From an uncultured Clostridia bacterium (lineage in GTDB: Bacteria; Bacillota; Clostridia; TANB77; CAG-508): 64,000 nucleotides of DNA. The DNA lies in contig CAKPPF010000005.1 of NCBI GenBank assembly GCA_934177485.1, positions 1 to 64,000 of the forward strand, given 5' to 3'. Of the stretch, positions 36,501 to 44,339 are shown piece after piece (the stretch's first letter is position 1; each line of letters starts with the position of its first letter). A program made the translations under genes and the position numbers. The notes beneath the pieces were generated by a model. It did not search any database. It saw only the letters and a list, made by a program, of their open reading frames with translations, and was not told where the DNA came from.

Positions 36501-37786
36501 TCATAAGTTCTATATTCTGTTCTGTTAACCGGATTAGTATTATTGTTTTGAAGTCCTACCTCATTTCCAAGGAACTTATCACCGTTTCCAGTATAATTAT
36601 ATTTTAGTCTAACATAAATTGTTCTTTTCTTTATCGTTCTAGTTAATGTTCTGCATCTAATATAAATCTTTTTGCCATCACTATACCAACGTGCAGCCAT
36701 GTCCAATTTTTTGCTTGTATCTTCGTCATATGTCCTACCTGATTCCCATATTTCTTGTACATTAAAAGAAGCTGAAGGTGCATCAGTCAAAATTATATTT
36801 TTTGCCTTTGTCTCAGAATTATTATATAGCTCTATTGCATATACTACTTCATCTCCATCAATAATCTCTACCGGATTATCCCATTTGTACCCTTTGTTCC
36901 ATATATTTTCATTGCCTGAACTTGGATTTTTTATAATGCTTGGAGACCAATAGCCATAATTTTTATTTCCAATCCAATAATTATGTGAGTCTAATTCCCT
37001 TCCATCTGTTGGAAGTGGTTTTAATACCATATTTTTTCTATCTGTTCCTAAATCATCAACCGTACCATCTTTATGTATAATTTGTGTGATATATTTTTGT
37101 AGAGAAATGTTAGCACTTATTACTGGCCACGTTATTTCTGTTTCATATCTATATTTTGTAGATTTTCCAACAAGCATTGATTGATTACCTTGCTTTGTAT
37201 ACTCATATGCCTCGCCATCATAAAGCCAATAATCATAGATTACTGTTAATTTTGTTCCAGCTGAATATGTGCTCGGATCAAGCTCAATAGAGCCTCCATT
37301 TTTTATTACTTGATTACTTAAACCGGGAATTATTACTTGTGGACATCCTTGCTTACAAGAAAATGCAATACATACCTTATTATTATTTACACTGACAGTA
37401 ATTTCATCATCTGTATGTGAATGGCTCGCATAATTAGCATAGTCTATTGCTCTATAATAAATCGATTTACCATTTACATATCCAAAAGTACCATATTCTT
37501 CACTCGTGCAATGATCTTTTACATTTTCTTCATTATTCTGTGTTAACCATATAGCGACATTTGTAGGTTTTCTCTTTGCGCTATTTGTTTTAGTTATATC
37601 ATCTACGTTATTTAAACTACTATTTTCCTGTCCAATTATGTATTTTATTACATTAACTTTATATGAGTCATTTAATTTTTCATAGTAATTATCACCGTCT
37701 AATATATGTTCCTGTACTAGCACCTTTATACATATCATTACAAAACACACCATTTTTATAATGATATGTGCTCTTAGAATAAGCAT
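30572..37786 (-). CDS. Giant Cna-B repeat surface protein, main frame (lacks signal peptide)
   Basis: About 2400 aa. From the N-terminus: a globular region, three DUF11-like blocks each opening SLEKYI/SLEKFV-type, six Cna-B domains in tandem (nt about 35320-33555; pattern VKKVW...IKVxLYKDG...W...L.KYD...I.YTVEE), SdrD/Cna-B-like domains (IAGIVWNDVAFDKKSS and IEGNVFEDATHLEIGN), DUF11-like blocks, and a C-terminal sorting signal HPPTGDGG, membrane helix, KKFVIKR. It is a covalently wall-anchored adhesin by inference; no sortase is in the window. The frame begins without a signal peptide because the true N-terminus is in another frame (37692-37940), so the gene is frameshifted near 37700-37725. 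Confidence 0.85.
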   Translation of the reverse strand: MLILRAHIIIKMVCFVMICIKVLVQEHILDGDNYYEKLNDSYKVNVIKYIIGQENSSLNNVDDITKTNSAKRKPTNVAIWLTQNNEENVKDHCTSEEYGTFGYVNGKSIYYRAIDYANYASHSHTDDEITVSVNNNKVCIAFSCKQGCPQVIIPGLSNQVIKNGGSIELDPSTYSAGTKLTVIYDYWLYDGEAYEYTKQGNQSMLVGKSTKYRYETEITWPVISANISLQKYITQIIHKDGTVDDLGTDRKNMVLKPLPTDGRELDSHNYWIGNKNYGYWSPSIIKNPSSGNENIWNKGYKWDNPVEIIDGDEVVYAIELYNNSETKAKNIILTDAPSASFNVQEIWESGRTYDEDTSKKLDMAARWYSDGKKIYIRCRTLTRTIKKRTIYVRLKYNYTGNGDKFLGNEVGLQNNNTNPVNRTEYRTYDGDYAILRRYSVSLEKFVTNVESLDGSQKVEGRNSKRYNYDLINASNPSSENFNTYKLDNPVPVEYLDKITFTIRLMNTGTNKVKITQIDDWHSSELTIDEEYLKENVGSYTTPTENGDPHEIITLNPPIELVGKEWKDITIKYTIDGDPRYKKPDYYNKAKIREIKNEKNRTVLDWDGTDNNQDEDHVKLKEYKVSLEKYIKQVVTSKNHTTSHDDRCNRAEHMYNEEEYKEGYTPNKNMYKNTNVVSADCGSKITYLVRLNNDGDTFVKFVSVEDLLPNDLTEYYKYKVDKITYYNKAGEQTRSNTFNSFFDETNTQNNIEIINTTDKISLNSGEHCDIEITIRTDAPNLSIDTYKNTAEIKHINNKNNKYVMDSTPYNNTDSDYFKMNPEQQPLSVKVFKVWEGFTDNEIETIGEIKVALKKDGTKIKEATLNSSNNWTYIWNDLEKLNKNGNKINYTVEEISNISKFTSRIDEISTNVWKITNTKKIEENTQVSVKKVWNDSNNLYGKRPDSIKVKLYKDGNQYGDVIVLNESNLWKHSWTNLPKYDGNKNEIEYTVKEVSVPEGYKSSIEYDRNNNCTNIIIVNEYNVPDYISKTVKKVWEGFTDNEIKTIGDIEVALKKDGTEIETVKLNADNNWTYTWTNLIKNAKYEIEEKTTGNFITKIESTSENEWTITNTKDTPDSEKINVLVQKVWKDFSTSARPASIKVKLYQDDKLYEEKELNASNSWKHSWENLLKYDEEKNKIEYTVEEVEVPNGYEAVIECDEGSNSISFIVNNTYKNEYVSKTVIKEWKGDENQTAQRPRTIKVGLYANNELIRTQEISTENSDMQIYTWDNLLKYDDNGIEINYTAKELDQNDNPIADFTTNGNYMVRYDSSTAYDVIVNTYNKTEISVIKSWNVDNKSLIKAIQVQLYRNGNACGNVVTLSEGENWIHKWTNLQKYDEYGIEYKYTVAETTSIAGISVSTYKLSEKSWAIINEEVTEDAIIAGIVWNDVAFDKKSSNYNGQYDKGDNKDKLLEGIQVYLYRDGVETAVAQTTTDSNGYYCFKNSSLDPNVITNPKERYIKAKIQEDNNKWDIKSGYYSYIVKFEYDGIKYTSTFSNEKRIWNIKENSIESQYATTQYSNAEEGKTDRKDLNDRFSTIDNTKDITYETINEADNLPQSRYVYDSGSMSIKSSTEKINIGAYSSKTDETYLQHVNLGLRGRDTLDLELTSDVSSVYVTVNGQTGTYNYANEVNVRREDIYPDAAHIHNEIRTTRYTSVDQKIRATDITNTHYDETRLGIKVIYKITVTNESSITKGTATKIVNYFDSRYNLVTIVGGNGNITNKGNYKELIINVDDTRTLNPGESRNIYVTLVLNNPVDLLKDLNMGEKLPTYNMAEIYEYKSECAEGQSEYTRGLIDVDSAPGSAEIENVRLTNGQIGNISTVQYYFNAQNLNRFKFEDDTFTAPVLYFVKDGNMRKIEGNVFEDATHLEIGNVRTGNGIMDTDELKVYGATVELLEQVGNDQKTRFTAKTNENGYYSFEGFLPGNYVIRFKYGDTIDTVILNTYSNGINQKSFNGEDYQATNNTGTYGAYSISPTENYWYLANEKIGVSTATDESTRRIDVSNFIYNKYGFMNTLNDIRSGKKFKEEDIRELINGTYMYANTKAMKFDVEKASINSNSTENKTFTDYVITNMNFGIAEVPVSTIDLQKHVKELEIVDSAGINTIAKIVLKEDGNYNVVNGEVLAAGVNEPIDVSIENEKLQGAKLRITYAISAEIKVEKNYNDEEGITPTIKGLYDFIDNNLEYNQTLGENSKYWELTSYDEMQEQYKKLKLNGDSLEPQSTVASDSNKYKVIIKTTPNNPILSATTGQKKEVELVLERVLSSNDSGITMKDIQNMFVGYMNTIEIQEINYNNTGDDTLRDRVRTTDRHIIVPGGSRDTATSEEIVIHPPTGDGGAIGITYYIVGLASLCILAVGIFGIKKFVIKR
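33555..35320 (-). repeat. Six tandem Cna-B domain repeats in the giant protein
   Basis: Domains 1 and 3 (EGFTDNEI type) and domains 2 and 4 (RPxSIKVKLY type) are closest to each other at DNA level: TTCCGTCTTT starts at 34621 and 35221 (600 bp apart) and TAGTTTTACCTTTAT at 34361 and 34940 (579 bp). This A-B-A-B pattern shows a two-domain block was duplicated. Confidence 0.8.
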
Positions 37787-37940
37787 CGTTCAAAGTAAAC
37801 CAAAAATCACTTGGAAAATCACCAGATAAGTTTTCGTCTTTATTAGGCCATTGTGTTGTTGCTGCAATAACAATATATATTGTACTTAATAATATACAAA
37901 TTAAAATACTTAATATTAATAATTTACTTTTTCTTTTCAT
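37692..37940 (-). CDS. N-terminal fragment of the giant Cna-B protein (signal peptide), broken by frameshift
   Basis: Starts at ATG 37938-37940 with AAAGGAGG. It encodes a signal peptide (MKRKSKLLILSILICILLST, then IYIVIAAT) and about 55 mature residues ending NGVFCNDMYKGASTGTY before running into a stop at 37692. The downstream frame continues naturally with LDGDNYYEKLNDSYKVN. Adding two bases (a TA unit) or removing one in the TATATTA stretch near 37710 joins them. It is therefore one gene with a sequencing error, a real lesion, or a phase-variable site. Confidence 0.8.
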   Translation of the reverse strand: MKRKSKLLILSILICILLSTIYIVIAATTQWPNKDENLSGDFPSDFWFTLNDAYSKSTYHYKNGVFCNDMYKGASTGTYIRR

Positions 37941-37963
37941 CTTTTTTTGCTTTCCTCCTTTCC

Positions 37964-40900
37964 TTATATATTTACACTTAAAACTTTTTTCTTTATTATA
38001 TAAGCCCCTGTTGCAAATGTTGTTATACAACATAAAGTTATACCTAAATATAGCCATGCTGAGCCTGTTTTAATTGAAATTGCAAGTATAGCAGAAGAAT
38101 TATTATTTTCTTGTGCTTGCATATTTTCTTGCACATTTGCTAAATTACTTATCTTTGTTAAGCTTGCATTGTTTGTAAATATACCTGCATTATCTTCCGT
38201 CATTGTTTTTGTTAATACAAGTTCAACTTCTTTTGTTTCGTTTGGATTTATTGCTACTTTAGAAAGTGCAGATGTATATAGTTTTCCATCTGTTCCTTTA
38301 TACCAATCCTTATTTAGGTCTGAGCTGAACTCTAGTCCGCTTGGTAAATCATCTTGTAAACTATCAACAAAACCTGCAACATCTCCCTCGTTTGTAACTG
38401 CAAATTTATATGTAACTATTACATTAGTTCCTTTCATATATTTTGCTTTAATATCTATTTTTGCAACATCGTCTGTTGGTTTATATTCTTCTGTTTGTGT
38501 TCCTTCTTTATTAATTATAGATATTTTAGAAATATATTTATTTAAACTTAAATCAAATTTTGCATTTTCCAATAATCCTATATTTATATTTACTTTACTT
38601 TCAGTTAGTGCTATTTCGTCTGTAACTGCTGCTGTTTTTAAATTACCATTTATTCTAACTTGTGTTAAAATTACATCTGAGTTTATGCTTTCATCTACAC
38701 CAGCCCTTTTGTATGTTGTAACTGTGAATGTATTAGTGTCAAATTCGAATAGCACTATATAATTTCCTTTTGGAATATTTGTAAACTCATATTTACCATT
38801 ATTATTAGTTGTTGTGGTTATTTTATTTCCATTTGCATCTAATGCAAAGTTTCCTGTATCTTTATTAACCAAAGTTACCACTACGCTATGTTGTAAAGCT
38901 TCTTCATCATCCTTTTTACCATTTTTATTTGAATCTACCCATGCTATTCCAGAAATGCTATATGTTTCTTTTTCAGGTGTTGTTGATTCTTCTGGTTTTG
39001 TTGATTGTTCTGGATTTTCAGGTGTTGTTGGTTCTTCTGGTTTTGTTGGCTGTTCTGGATTTTCAGGCGTTGTTGGTTCTTCTGGGTTTGTTGGTTGTTC
39101 TGGATTTTCTGGTGTTATTGGTTCTTCTGGGTCTTCTATTTTTTTAGGCTCATATTTTATATTAAAAACTACCTCATTAGATTCAATTTCAACTAAACCA
39201 ACTGATAATTTCACCTTATTCTTTATAGCAATTGTTTCCTCTTGTTCAACTTCTTTTTCTTTTATAGTTCCTGTAATAATAGCTGTAAATTTTTCTCCTG
39301 ATTTTAAATTTTCTGTTAAGTTAATTGGTGTTTTCGGTGTATATATTAATTTATCTTTTCCATATTCTACCTTTTGAACATTTATATTATCAGAAATTTC
39401 ATCTAAAAGTATAAATTCACAGCTAGTTTCTCCTATATTTTCCACCGTTATTTTATATTCTATATTATCTCCAGCTTTTTTAGTTTCATCTTGCACATTT
39501 GAGGTTAAATTTACAGCAAAATATGCTTGCGAAATTTTTGTATATTTATTATTAGATTCATAAACATCATTTTCTTTACCTATTGTTACATTTGCAATAG
39601 TGTTTAGTTTAGCTGAATATCCATCTACCAATTTTATTACTTTAGCATTTATAACTACTTCTGTTTCTTCGTTTGGTTGTAATTTTTTAATTGTATATTC
39701 AAAGGCGTTATTGTTGCATATACCATTGTCTGTTATTTCGTATTTTCCATTCCACTTTGCTAAACCTCCATTAATAAACTCAACTTCTTTTGGAATGTTA
39801 TAGCTAATTTTTAAATCATTTAAATTATTAGTTGTTATGTTTTTAACATATATATGGTATTCAACATTATCTCCAATATTGTATGTGTTTTCATATATAC
39901 TTGTCTGTTCAATATCCGTTGGTAATTTTAAGTTTACCTCAATTTTCGCTGGTTTTAATACTAAAGTGTTTTTTATTGGCTCATTATTTTCTACTTGCAC
40001 AGTATTTATTATGTTTCCTTCTATAGCTGTGTTTGCCATTTTTAAAGATATTTCAAATTCTTTAACTTCATTTGCCTTTATTTCTTCAATTTTCCATAAC
40101 ATTTCTTTAATTGTCGTATCTTCAACATTTTTAAAATAATAATCTTCAGCTTCTTCTATTTTTTTTCTGTACACATATATTGCATTTTCTGGTATTATAT
40201 CTTTTACTGTTATATTATTTAAAGTTTTATCTGATTTATTTTCTACCTTTATAGTGTAGTTTACTATTTGATTTGAATGTACATAGTTTTGTGTTATTTG
40301 AGGTATTATTGTAACTTCTAATGGTATTGAATTTTGCTCATTTTCATTTAATTCATTTTTTGTTTTATTTTTTCCAATATCGTTTTCTGGTGTTTGTAAA
40401 CCAAGTATCATTTCTTTCTGTTCGTAATTATTATTTATGTTATATGTCATGCCTAATTTTAAAAAGCATTTTTCGTTGTAGTCCATTTGTTCTGGTATTT
40501 GTACATATTCTTTTATTATTATTGTTTGTTTTGCAAGTAATGTATTATTATTTAGTTCTACTTTATATGCTTTTGCATTTTTAGTAAAATCTGTTGTCCA
40601 AGTGTTATCGTTTACATCACTATTTTCATTTTCTGAGTAATATACTTTTGCATTTTCAACTTCTACAGGTTTTGTTAATTTTGTAATAAAAGTTGAGTTT
40701 TTATTTTCTGTATTTGTTCCTAATCTTTCTATAATAACAACATTTGTTAAATCTTCCTCATTGTTATTAACAAGTACAATATTTCTTGTAGCTTCATATG
40801 TATCAGCATTATTTTTTATTTCTACTGTTTTGTTTTCCATTGTTATTTCTTGCGTGTTATTTCCATCAAAATTATTTAATGTAGATAAAATTAATACGCC

Positions 40901-42574
40901 TTCTTTTGATACTATATTAACATCACATGATGCTTCTATTTGTTCTTCACCTTGCACACATGTTGCAACTATTTTGTCTTTTCTAGAAGCCAGGGTATTT
41001 CTATATTGTAAATCTTCTAGGTTTAAAACTATACTTGTTCCACCAGAAATATTTTCTAAGTCATACTCTGTTTGTTTTCCTTCTAATTCTATGTATATAA
41101 CATTATTTCCTTGTGTTTTTACGCTTTTTATTTCTAGCCCATTTCCGTTTAAAATTTCTGAATGTGATACGTTTCCATAAGCAATTCCTTCTGGTAATGT
41201 AATTTTTATTGTTGGAGCATTAAATAATTTAGCTGATGGATTTGTATCGTCTAATTTTACTATTACGTTTGAGTTTGTTTTTTGTAATGTTGTAAAGTTT
41301 GGCTCGTTTGTTTCTACAGATATTTTTGTTCTTGCCTCGTTTAACATTATTGTTTGTTTTGCAAGTATTTCGTTAACACTATTTGTTATTTCAAGTTTTT
41401 CTATATTTTCTACATTTGTTCCATAATTAGCGTTGTTTAAAATTGTAGCTTGATTTTCAAAATGCATATTTCCTTCTGCTATTGGTTTTGTTGTTTTTAT
41501 TTTTAAAGCAGTTAAATTTTGTTTGTATTCTATTACAATACTTTCTTTACCATCTTCTATTTGAGAATGGCTTCCATCTATGTATGTAACAGAAAGTTTA
41601 TTGTTATTTTCTATATTTAGATAGCTAACAGTTGCAATTACTTCTTCGTTTTGGTAAATTTCTATTTTACCGTTTTCGCCTAAAATTCTATCAAATTCAT
41701 TTTTGCTTATTCCTGTTGCAGAATAAACAACATTTCCATTTGAAGAAATTTTTTCGTTTGACTTTAATAAAAGTTCTGCTTCGTTTGTTTGCATTATTAT
41801 TTCATCTACGGCATTTGAATTTAACACATTTAGTGTAGATATTGTTTTAAAATCTGTATTATATTTTGTACCGTTTTCAACATTTGAGTACATAAAGCCT
41901 TTGTATATTTTATCTTGTATGTCTGTTGTGTTATATGATAAAATGTCGCCTTTATTTTCTGTTTCTGTTGTTTTTATTGTTTTAGCTGTTTCTGAAGTTA
42001 GTACCCCACTTTCTGCTTTGTATTGTATGCTTGCACTTATGTTGTATGTTAAATTAACTTCCTCCATATTTTCTGTAACAGCTTCTGCTGAGTATATATA
42101 TATAATTTCTAATTCATCTTTTGAATCTTGAACAAATTTTGTGTATTCATTTTCATTTGCGTATGACAAAGTTAATAAACCAGAAGTTTTATCGTAGTTC
42201 TGATTTATTTTTACATTTTCTTTTTCACCTGTTGTTTGCATTGTTTTTGCAAGTACAACATTTGCTCTTTCTGGGAAATGTGAATTAACTTCTGGAAGTT
42301 TAATTTGCACTTCTACAGAAGTTGTTGGTAAATATGTTTCTTCACTTTGTTTGGAATTAACACTTACTTTTGTTTGAACAGCAAGCCCTGTATAGTTTTG
42401 AGTTTGTGTTTTAACAAATTTTGTATTCTCTGCATTTAGTTCAATTTCTGGTAGCATAGCATTTTCTGCAATTGCATTTGCAATTCCAACACCACAAATA
42501 GAAACATTTCCAAACACAATTGATATTGCCATAAATGTTGCTATAGTTTTTGTTAAAATGTTTTTCAAGTTCAT
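37964..42574 (-). CDS. Giant DUF11/SdrD-type wall-anchored surface protein
   Basis: 1536 aa. Signal peptide (residues about 1-38, TIATFMAISIVFGNVSICGV core), a long beta-rich region (40-720), two or three DUF11-like domains (about 750-1140, pattern YTIKVENKSDKTLNNITVKDIIP), a proline-rich linker of PEEPTTPENPEQPTKPEEP type (about 1145-1203), an SdrD/Cna-B-like domain (GIAWVDSNKNGKKDDEEA), another DUF11-like block and a C-terminal SIKTGSAW, membrane helix, KKKVLSVNI resembling a degenerate sortase signal. First gene of the two-gene adhesin operon, 23 nt before the second. Confidence 0.82.
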   Translation of the reverse strand: MNLKNILTKTIATFMAISIVFGNVSICGVGIANAIAENAMLPEIELNAENTKFVKTQTQNYTGLAVQTKVSVNSKQSEETYLPTTSVEVQIKLPEVNSHFPERANVVLAKTMQTTGEKENVKINQNYDKTSGLLTLSYANENEYTKFVQDSKDELEIIYIYSAEAVTENMEEVNLTYNISASIQYKAESGVLTSETAKTIKTTETENKGDILSYNTTDIQDKIYKGFMYSNVENGTKYNTDFKTISTLNVLNSNAVDEIIMQTNEAELLLKSNEKISSNGNVVYSATGISKNEFDRILGENGKIEIYQNEEVIATVSYLNIENNNKLSVTYIDGSHSQIEDGKESIVIEYKQNLTALKIKTTKPIAEGNMHFENQATILNNANYGTNVENIEKLEITNSVNEILAKQTIMLNEARTKISVETNEPNFTTLQKTNSNVIVKLDDTNPSAKLFNAPTIKITLPEGIAYGNVSHSEILNGNGLEIKSVKTQGNNVIYIELEGKQTEYDLENISGGTSIVLNLEDLQYRNTLASRKDKIVATCVQGEEQIEASCDVNIVSKEGVLILSTLNNFDGNNTQEITMENKTVEIKNNADTYEATRNIVLVNNNEEDLTNVVIIERLGTNTENKNSTFITKLTKPVEVENAKVYYSENENSDVNDNTWTTDFTKNAKAYKVELNNNTLLAKQTIIIKEYVQIPEQMDYNEKCFLKLGMTYNINNNYEQKEMILGLQTPENDIGKNKTKNELNENEQNSIPLEVTIIPQITQNYVHSNQIVNYTIKVENKSDKTLNNITVKDIIPENAIYVYRKKIEEAEDYYFKNVEDTTIKEMLWKIEEIKANEVKEFEISLKMANTAIEGNIINTVQVENNEPIKNTLVLKPAKIEVNLKLPTDIEQTSIYENTYNIGDNVEYHIYVKNITTNNLNDLKISYNIPKEVEFINGGLAKWNGKYEITDNGICNNNAFEYTIKKLQPNEETEVVINAKVIKLVDGYSAKLNTIANVTIGKENDVYESNNKYTKISQAYFAVNLTSNVQDETKKAGDNIEYKITVENIGETSCEFILLDEISDNINVQKVEYGKDKLIYTPKTPINLTENLKSGEKFTAIITGTIKEKEVEQEETIAIKNKVKLSVGLVEIESNEVVFNIKYEPKKIEDPEEPITPENPEQPTNPEEPTTPENPEQPTKPEEPTTPENPEQSTKPEESTTPEKETYSISGIAWVDSNKNGKKDDEEALQHSVVVTLVNKDTGNFALDANGNKITTTTNNNGKYEFTNIPKGNYIVLFEFDTNTFTVTTYKRAGVDESINSDVILTQVRINGNLKTAAVTDEIALTESKVNINIGLLENAKFDLSLNKYISKISIINKEGTQTEEYKPTDDVAKIDIKAKYMKGTNVIVTYKFAVTNEGDVAGFVDSLQDDLPSGLEFSSDLNKDWYKGTDGKLYTSALSKVAINPNETKEVELVLTKTMTEDNAGIFTNNASLTKISNLANVQENMQAQENNNSSAILAISIKTGSAWLYLGITLCCITTFATGAYIIKKKVLSVNI

Positions 42575-42649
42575 TAAAATTTCCTCCTTAGAAATTAATA
42601 ATTATTATATATTATATATAAATTATATATTATGTACACTATTATTTTT

Positions 42650-42655
42650 ATTATA
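42650..42655 (-). promoter_or_regulatory. Putative -10 element of the adhesin operon
   Basis: TATAAT 76 nt upstream of the start, with no convincing -35. The surrounding AT-rich leader has runs of TATATA. Confidence 0.4.
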
Positions 42656-42711
42656 CAACATTTTTTTCATAAAATCTAGACTTTTCTAGCAAAATCTCTC
42701 TTTATTTATAT

Positions 42712-42743
42712 AAAAAAACAGATATTTTTCAACAAAATATCTG
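42712..42743 (-). terminator. Terminator after rsmA
   Basis: CAGATATTTTGTTGAAAAAT-type hairpin, arms CAGATATTTT/AAAATATCTG (42719-42743), with T7 on the minus strand. Confidence 0.82.
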
Positions 42744-42905
42744 CTTTTATTATACGGATATACACATTTAGTAAATTGCCTAATATTAATATTAAGTTTT
42801 TGTTACAATTTTTAAGCAAAAGATGCAACATTTAGCGTTTTCCTTAGGGAATCAAAAATATAGAGTGAAGGTTTTAAATTTATATTTATTACTAAATTCT
42901 GTTTT

Positions 42906-42931
42906 GAGCAGGCATAAAACCTGCCCCCCTA
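42906..42931. repeat. Family 3 palindrome, copy f
   Basis: GAGCAGG/CCTGCCC form. The preceding AAATTTATATTTATTACTAA resembles the flank of copy e, so the repeat unit is longer than the palindrome. Confidence 0.78.
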
Positions 42932-42948
42932 CATTTTTTGAATTGGAT

Positions 42949-43800
42949 CTAATTTTTGCATAAATAATCTGCAATTTGCGCGTATTGTTCCATCGTTAGT
43001 TCTTCTCCTCTTGCTTTTTCGCTTATTTTAAAACTATTTAGCATTGTTTTTATTTCATTTTTATTGTTAAAAAATTCTGTTTTTTCCCATGCGTTTACTA
43101 GCGTTTTTCTTCTTTGCATAAATGCATATTTTATTAATTTAAACATTAAATCTTTGTCATTTACATTTATATTTTTTTCTTTTCGTATATTTAGTTGTAT
43201 TACTTTAGACTCTACAGCTGGCTCTGGTATAAAAGATTGTGGCATTACTCTTAATACTTCTTTTGCTTCTGCATAATAATATATTGAGTATGTTATAGCT
43301 CCTGAATTTTTTCCACCTGGCACTTCAGTTAATCTATCTGCTACTTCTTTTTGTATCATAACTGTTATTGTTTCTATTTTTAGTTCTTCTTCTAATAATT
43401 TCATTATTATTGGTGTAGTTATATAATATGGCAAATTTGCAACAATTTTTACTTTTTTAAAGATATTATTATTCTCTATTAGTTCCTTTAAATTGATTTT
43501 TAATATGTCTTGATTTATAAGTTCAAAATTGTTATATAGCTTAAATCTATCTGATAATATTTCTATCATTCTTTTATCTAATTCTATTGCAACAACTTTT
43601 CCTGCTTTTTCAAGTAGCTCTTTTGTGAGTGTCCCTAAGCCTGGGCCAATTTCTATTACTAAGTCTTCCTTTGTAATTTCCGCACTTTCAACTATTCTAT
43701 TTACCACTTCGTCATTTATTAAGAAATTTTGTCCTAGACTTTTATTTGCAGATATACCATATTTTTTTAGTATGAATTTTGTTTCATCGTATGTATTCAT
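42949..43800 (-). CDS. rsmA: 16S rRNA dimethyladenosine transferase RsmA (KsgA)
   Basis: Dimethylates A1518 and A1519 of 16S rRNA late in 30S assembly. Motifs: KSLGQNFLIND, SAM-binding IEIGPGLGTLT, VVAIELDKRM, catalytic NLPYY, then SFIPEPAVESKVI and MQRRKTL. Length 283 aa is normal. Start has an AAAGGA site. Monocistronic with a terminator 205 nt downstream. Confidence 0.96.
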   Translation of the reverse strand: MNTYDETKFILKKYGISANKSLGQNFLINDEVVNRIVESAEITKEDLVIEIGPGLGTLTKELLEKAGKVVAIELDKRMIEILSDRFKLYNNFELINQDILKINLKELIENNNIFKKVKIVANLPYYITTPIIMKLLEEELKIETITVMIQKEVADRLTEVPGGKNSGAITYSIYYYAEAKEVLRVMPQSFIPEPAVESKVIQLNIRKEKNINVNDKDLMFKLIKYAFMQRRKTLVNAWEKTEFFNNKNEIKTMLNSFKISEKARGEELTMEQYAQIADYLCKN

Positions 43801-43852
43801 ATTTGTTTTTCCTTTCTAAAATTAAAATTTATATGACAAATATAATTGTAAT

Positions 43853-44119
43853 CAATTTATTTTTGAGAGCATTTTTTCAAAATTAGACCCTCCAGGCTAG
43901 CGGGTATTCCCCGCCTCAAAGGGCTGTCAGGCCGTAATTTTTCAAAAAAGTCTCAAAACAGATTGATATATAGTAGCGCGAAGCTATTGGTTTTTATTTT
44001 TTTAGAAAGTTACGGGTGGGGACCGGCGAGTTTATAGAATGTTTAAAATTTATTAAAATAAATTTTATTACATTCTATACGAAGTTGGGGCGTTTCGTAA
44101 AAAATAAAAACAAATAGCT
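43853..44119 (+). ncRNA. Candidate structured RNA (two long rods with GC-rich islands)
   Basis: Rod 1 (43853-43965) pairs CAAT/ATTG, TTTTGAGA/TCTCAAAA, TTTTTT/AAAAAA and AAAATTA/TAATTTT around a GC-rich head (GACCCTCCAGGCTAGCGGG and neighbours). Rod 2 (43982-44119) pairs AGCTATT/AATAGCT, GTTTTTATTTTTT/AAAAAATAAAAAC and TATAGAATGT/ACATTCTATA around purine-rich internal loops (GGGTGGGGACCGG, GTTGGGGCG). GC islands in an AT-rich spacer with long AT stems are typical of conserved RNAs. A TATAAT at 43841-43846 would start transcription at about 43853, the first base of rod 1, which favours the plus strand. Family unidentified. Confidence 0.55.
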
Positions 44120-44169
44120 GGGAGCGGATTAATTTTGCAAATTACAATTTACATTATATCATATTTTTT

Positions 44170-44255
44170 TATTATATAGGAAAAAATCGAAGATTTTTAC
44201 GTATATATCAAGGTTAAGTTACCTTAGGCAGTGCATATTTGCGAAACCACTTTTC
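44170..44255 (+). repeat. Family 2 hairpin repeat, copy d (internally deleted)
   Basis: Same boundary hairpin and AAGGTTAAGTTACCTTAGGC core as copy a, but about 25 bp of the GCAAAATGCACATATGGC part are missing. Confidence 0.82.
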
Positions 44256-44273
44256 CTATTATTCTCAAAATTC

Positions 44274-44302
44274 TTGCTTTTTATCTTTTTTTAATGTAAA
44301 AT
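44274..44302 (+). promoter_or_regulatory. Promoter of the PBP gene
   Basis: TTGCTT (44274-44279), 17 bp, TAAAAT (44297-44302). Confidence 0.65.
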
Positions 44303-44339
44303 AAATGCATAAATTCCTTACGGGAGGTTGATTTTACTT

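Noticed and set aside
33565..36953. Many plus-strand ORFs across the Cna-B protein
   Set aside because: Shadow frames of AT-rich repeated coding DNA; none has a ribosome-binding site and family match.
38814..39377. Plus-strand ORFs with GFVDCSGF-type repeats
   Set aside because: They are the antisense of the proline-rich PEEPTTPENPEQ linker of the giant surface protein.
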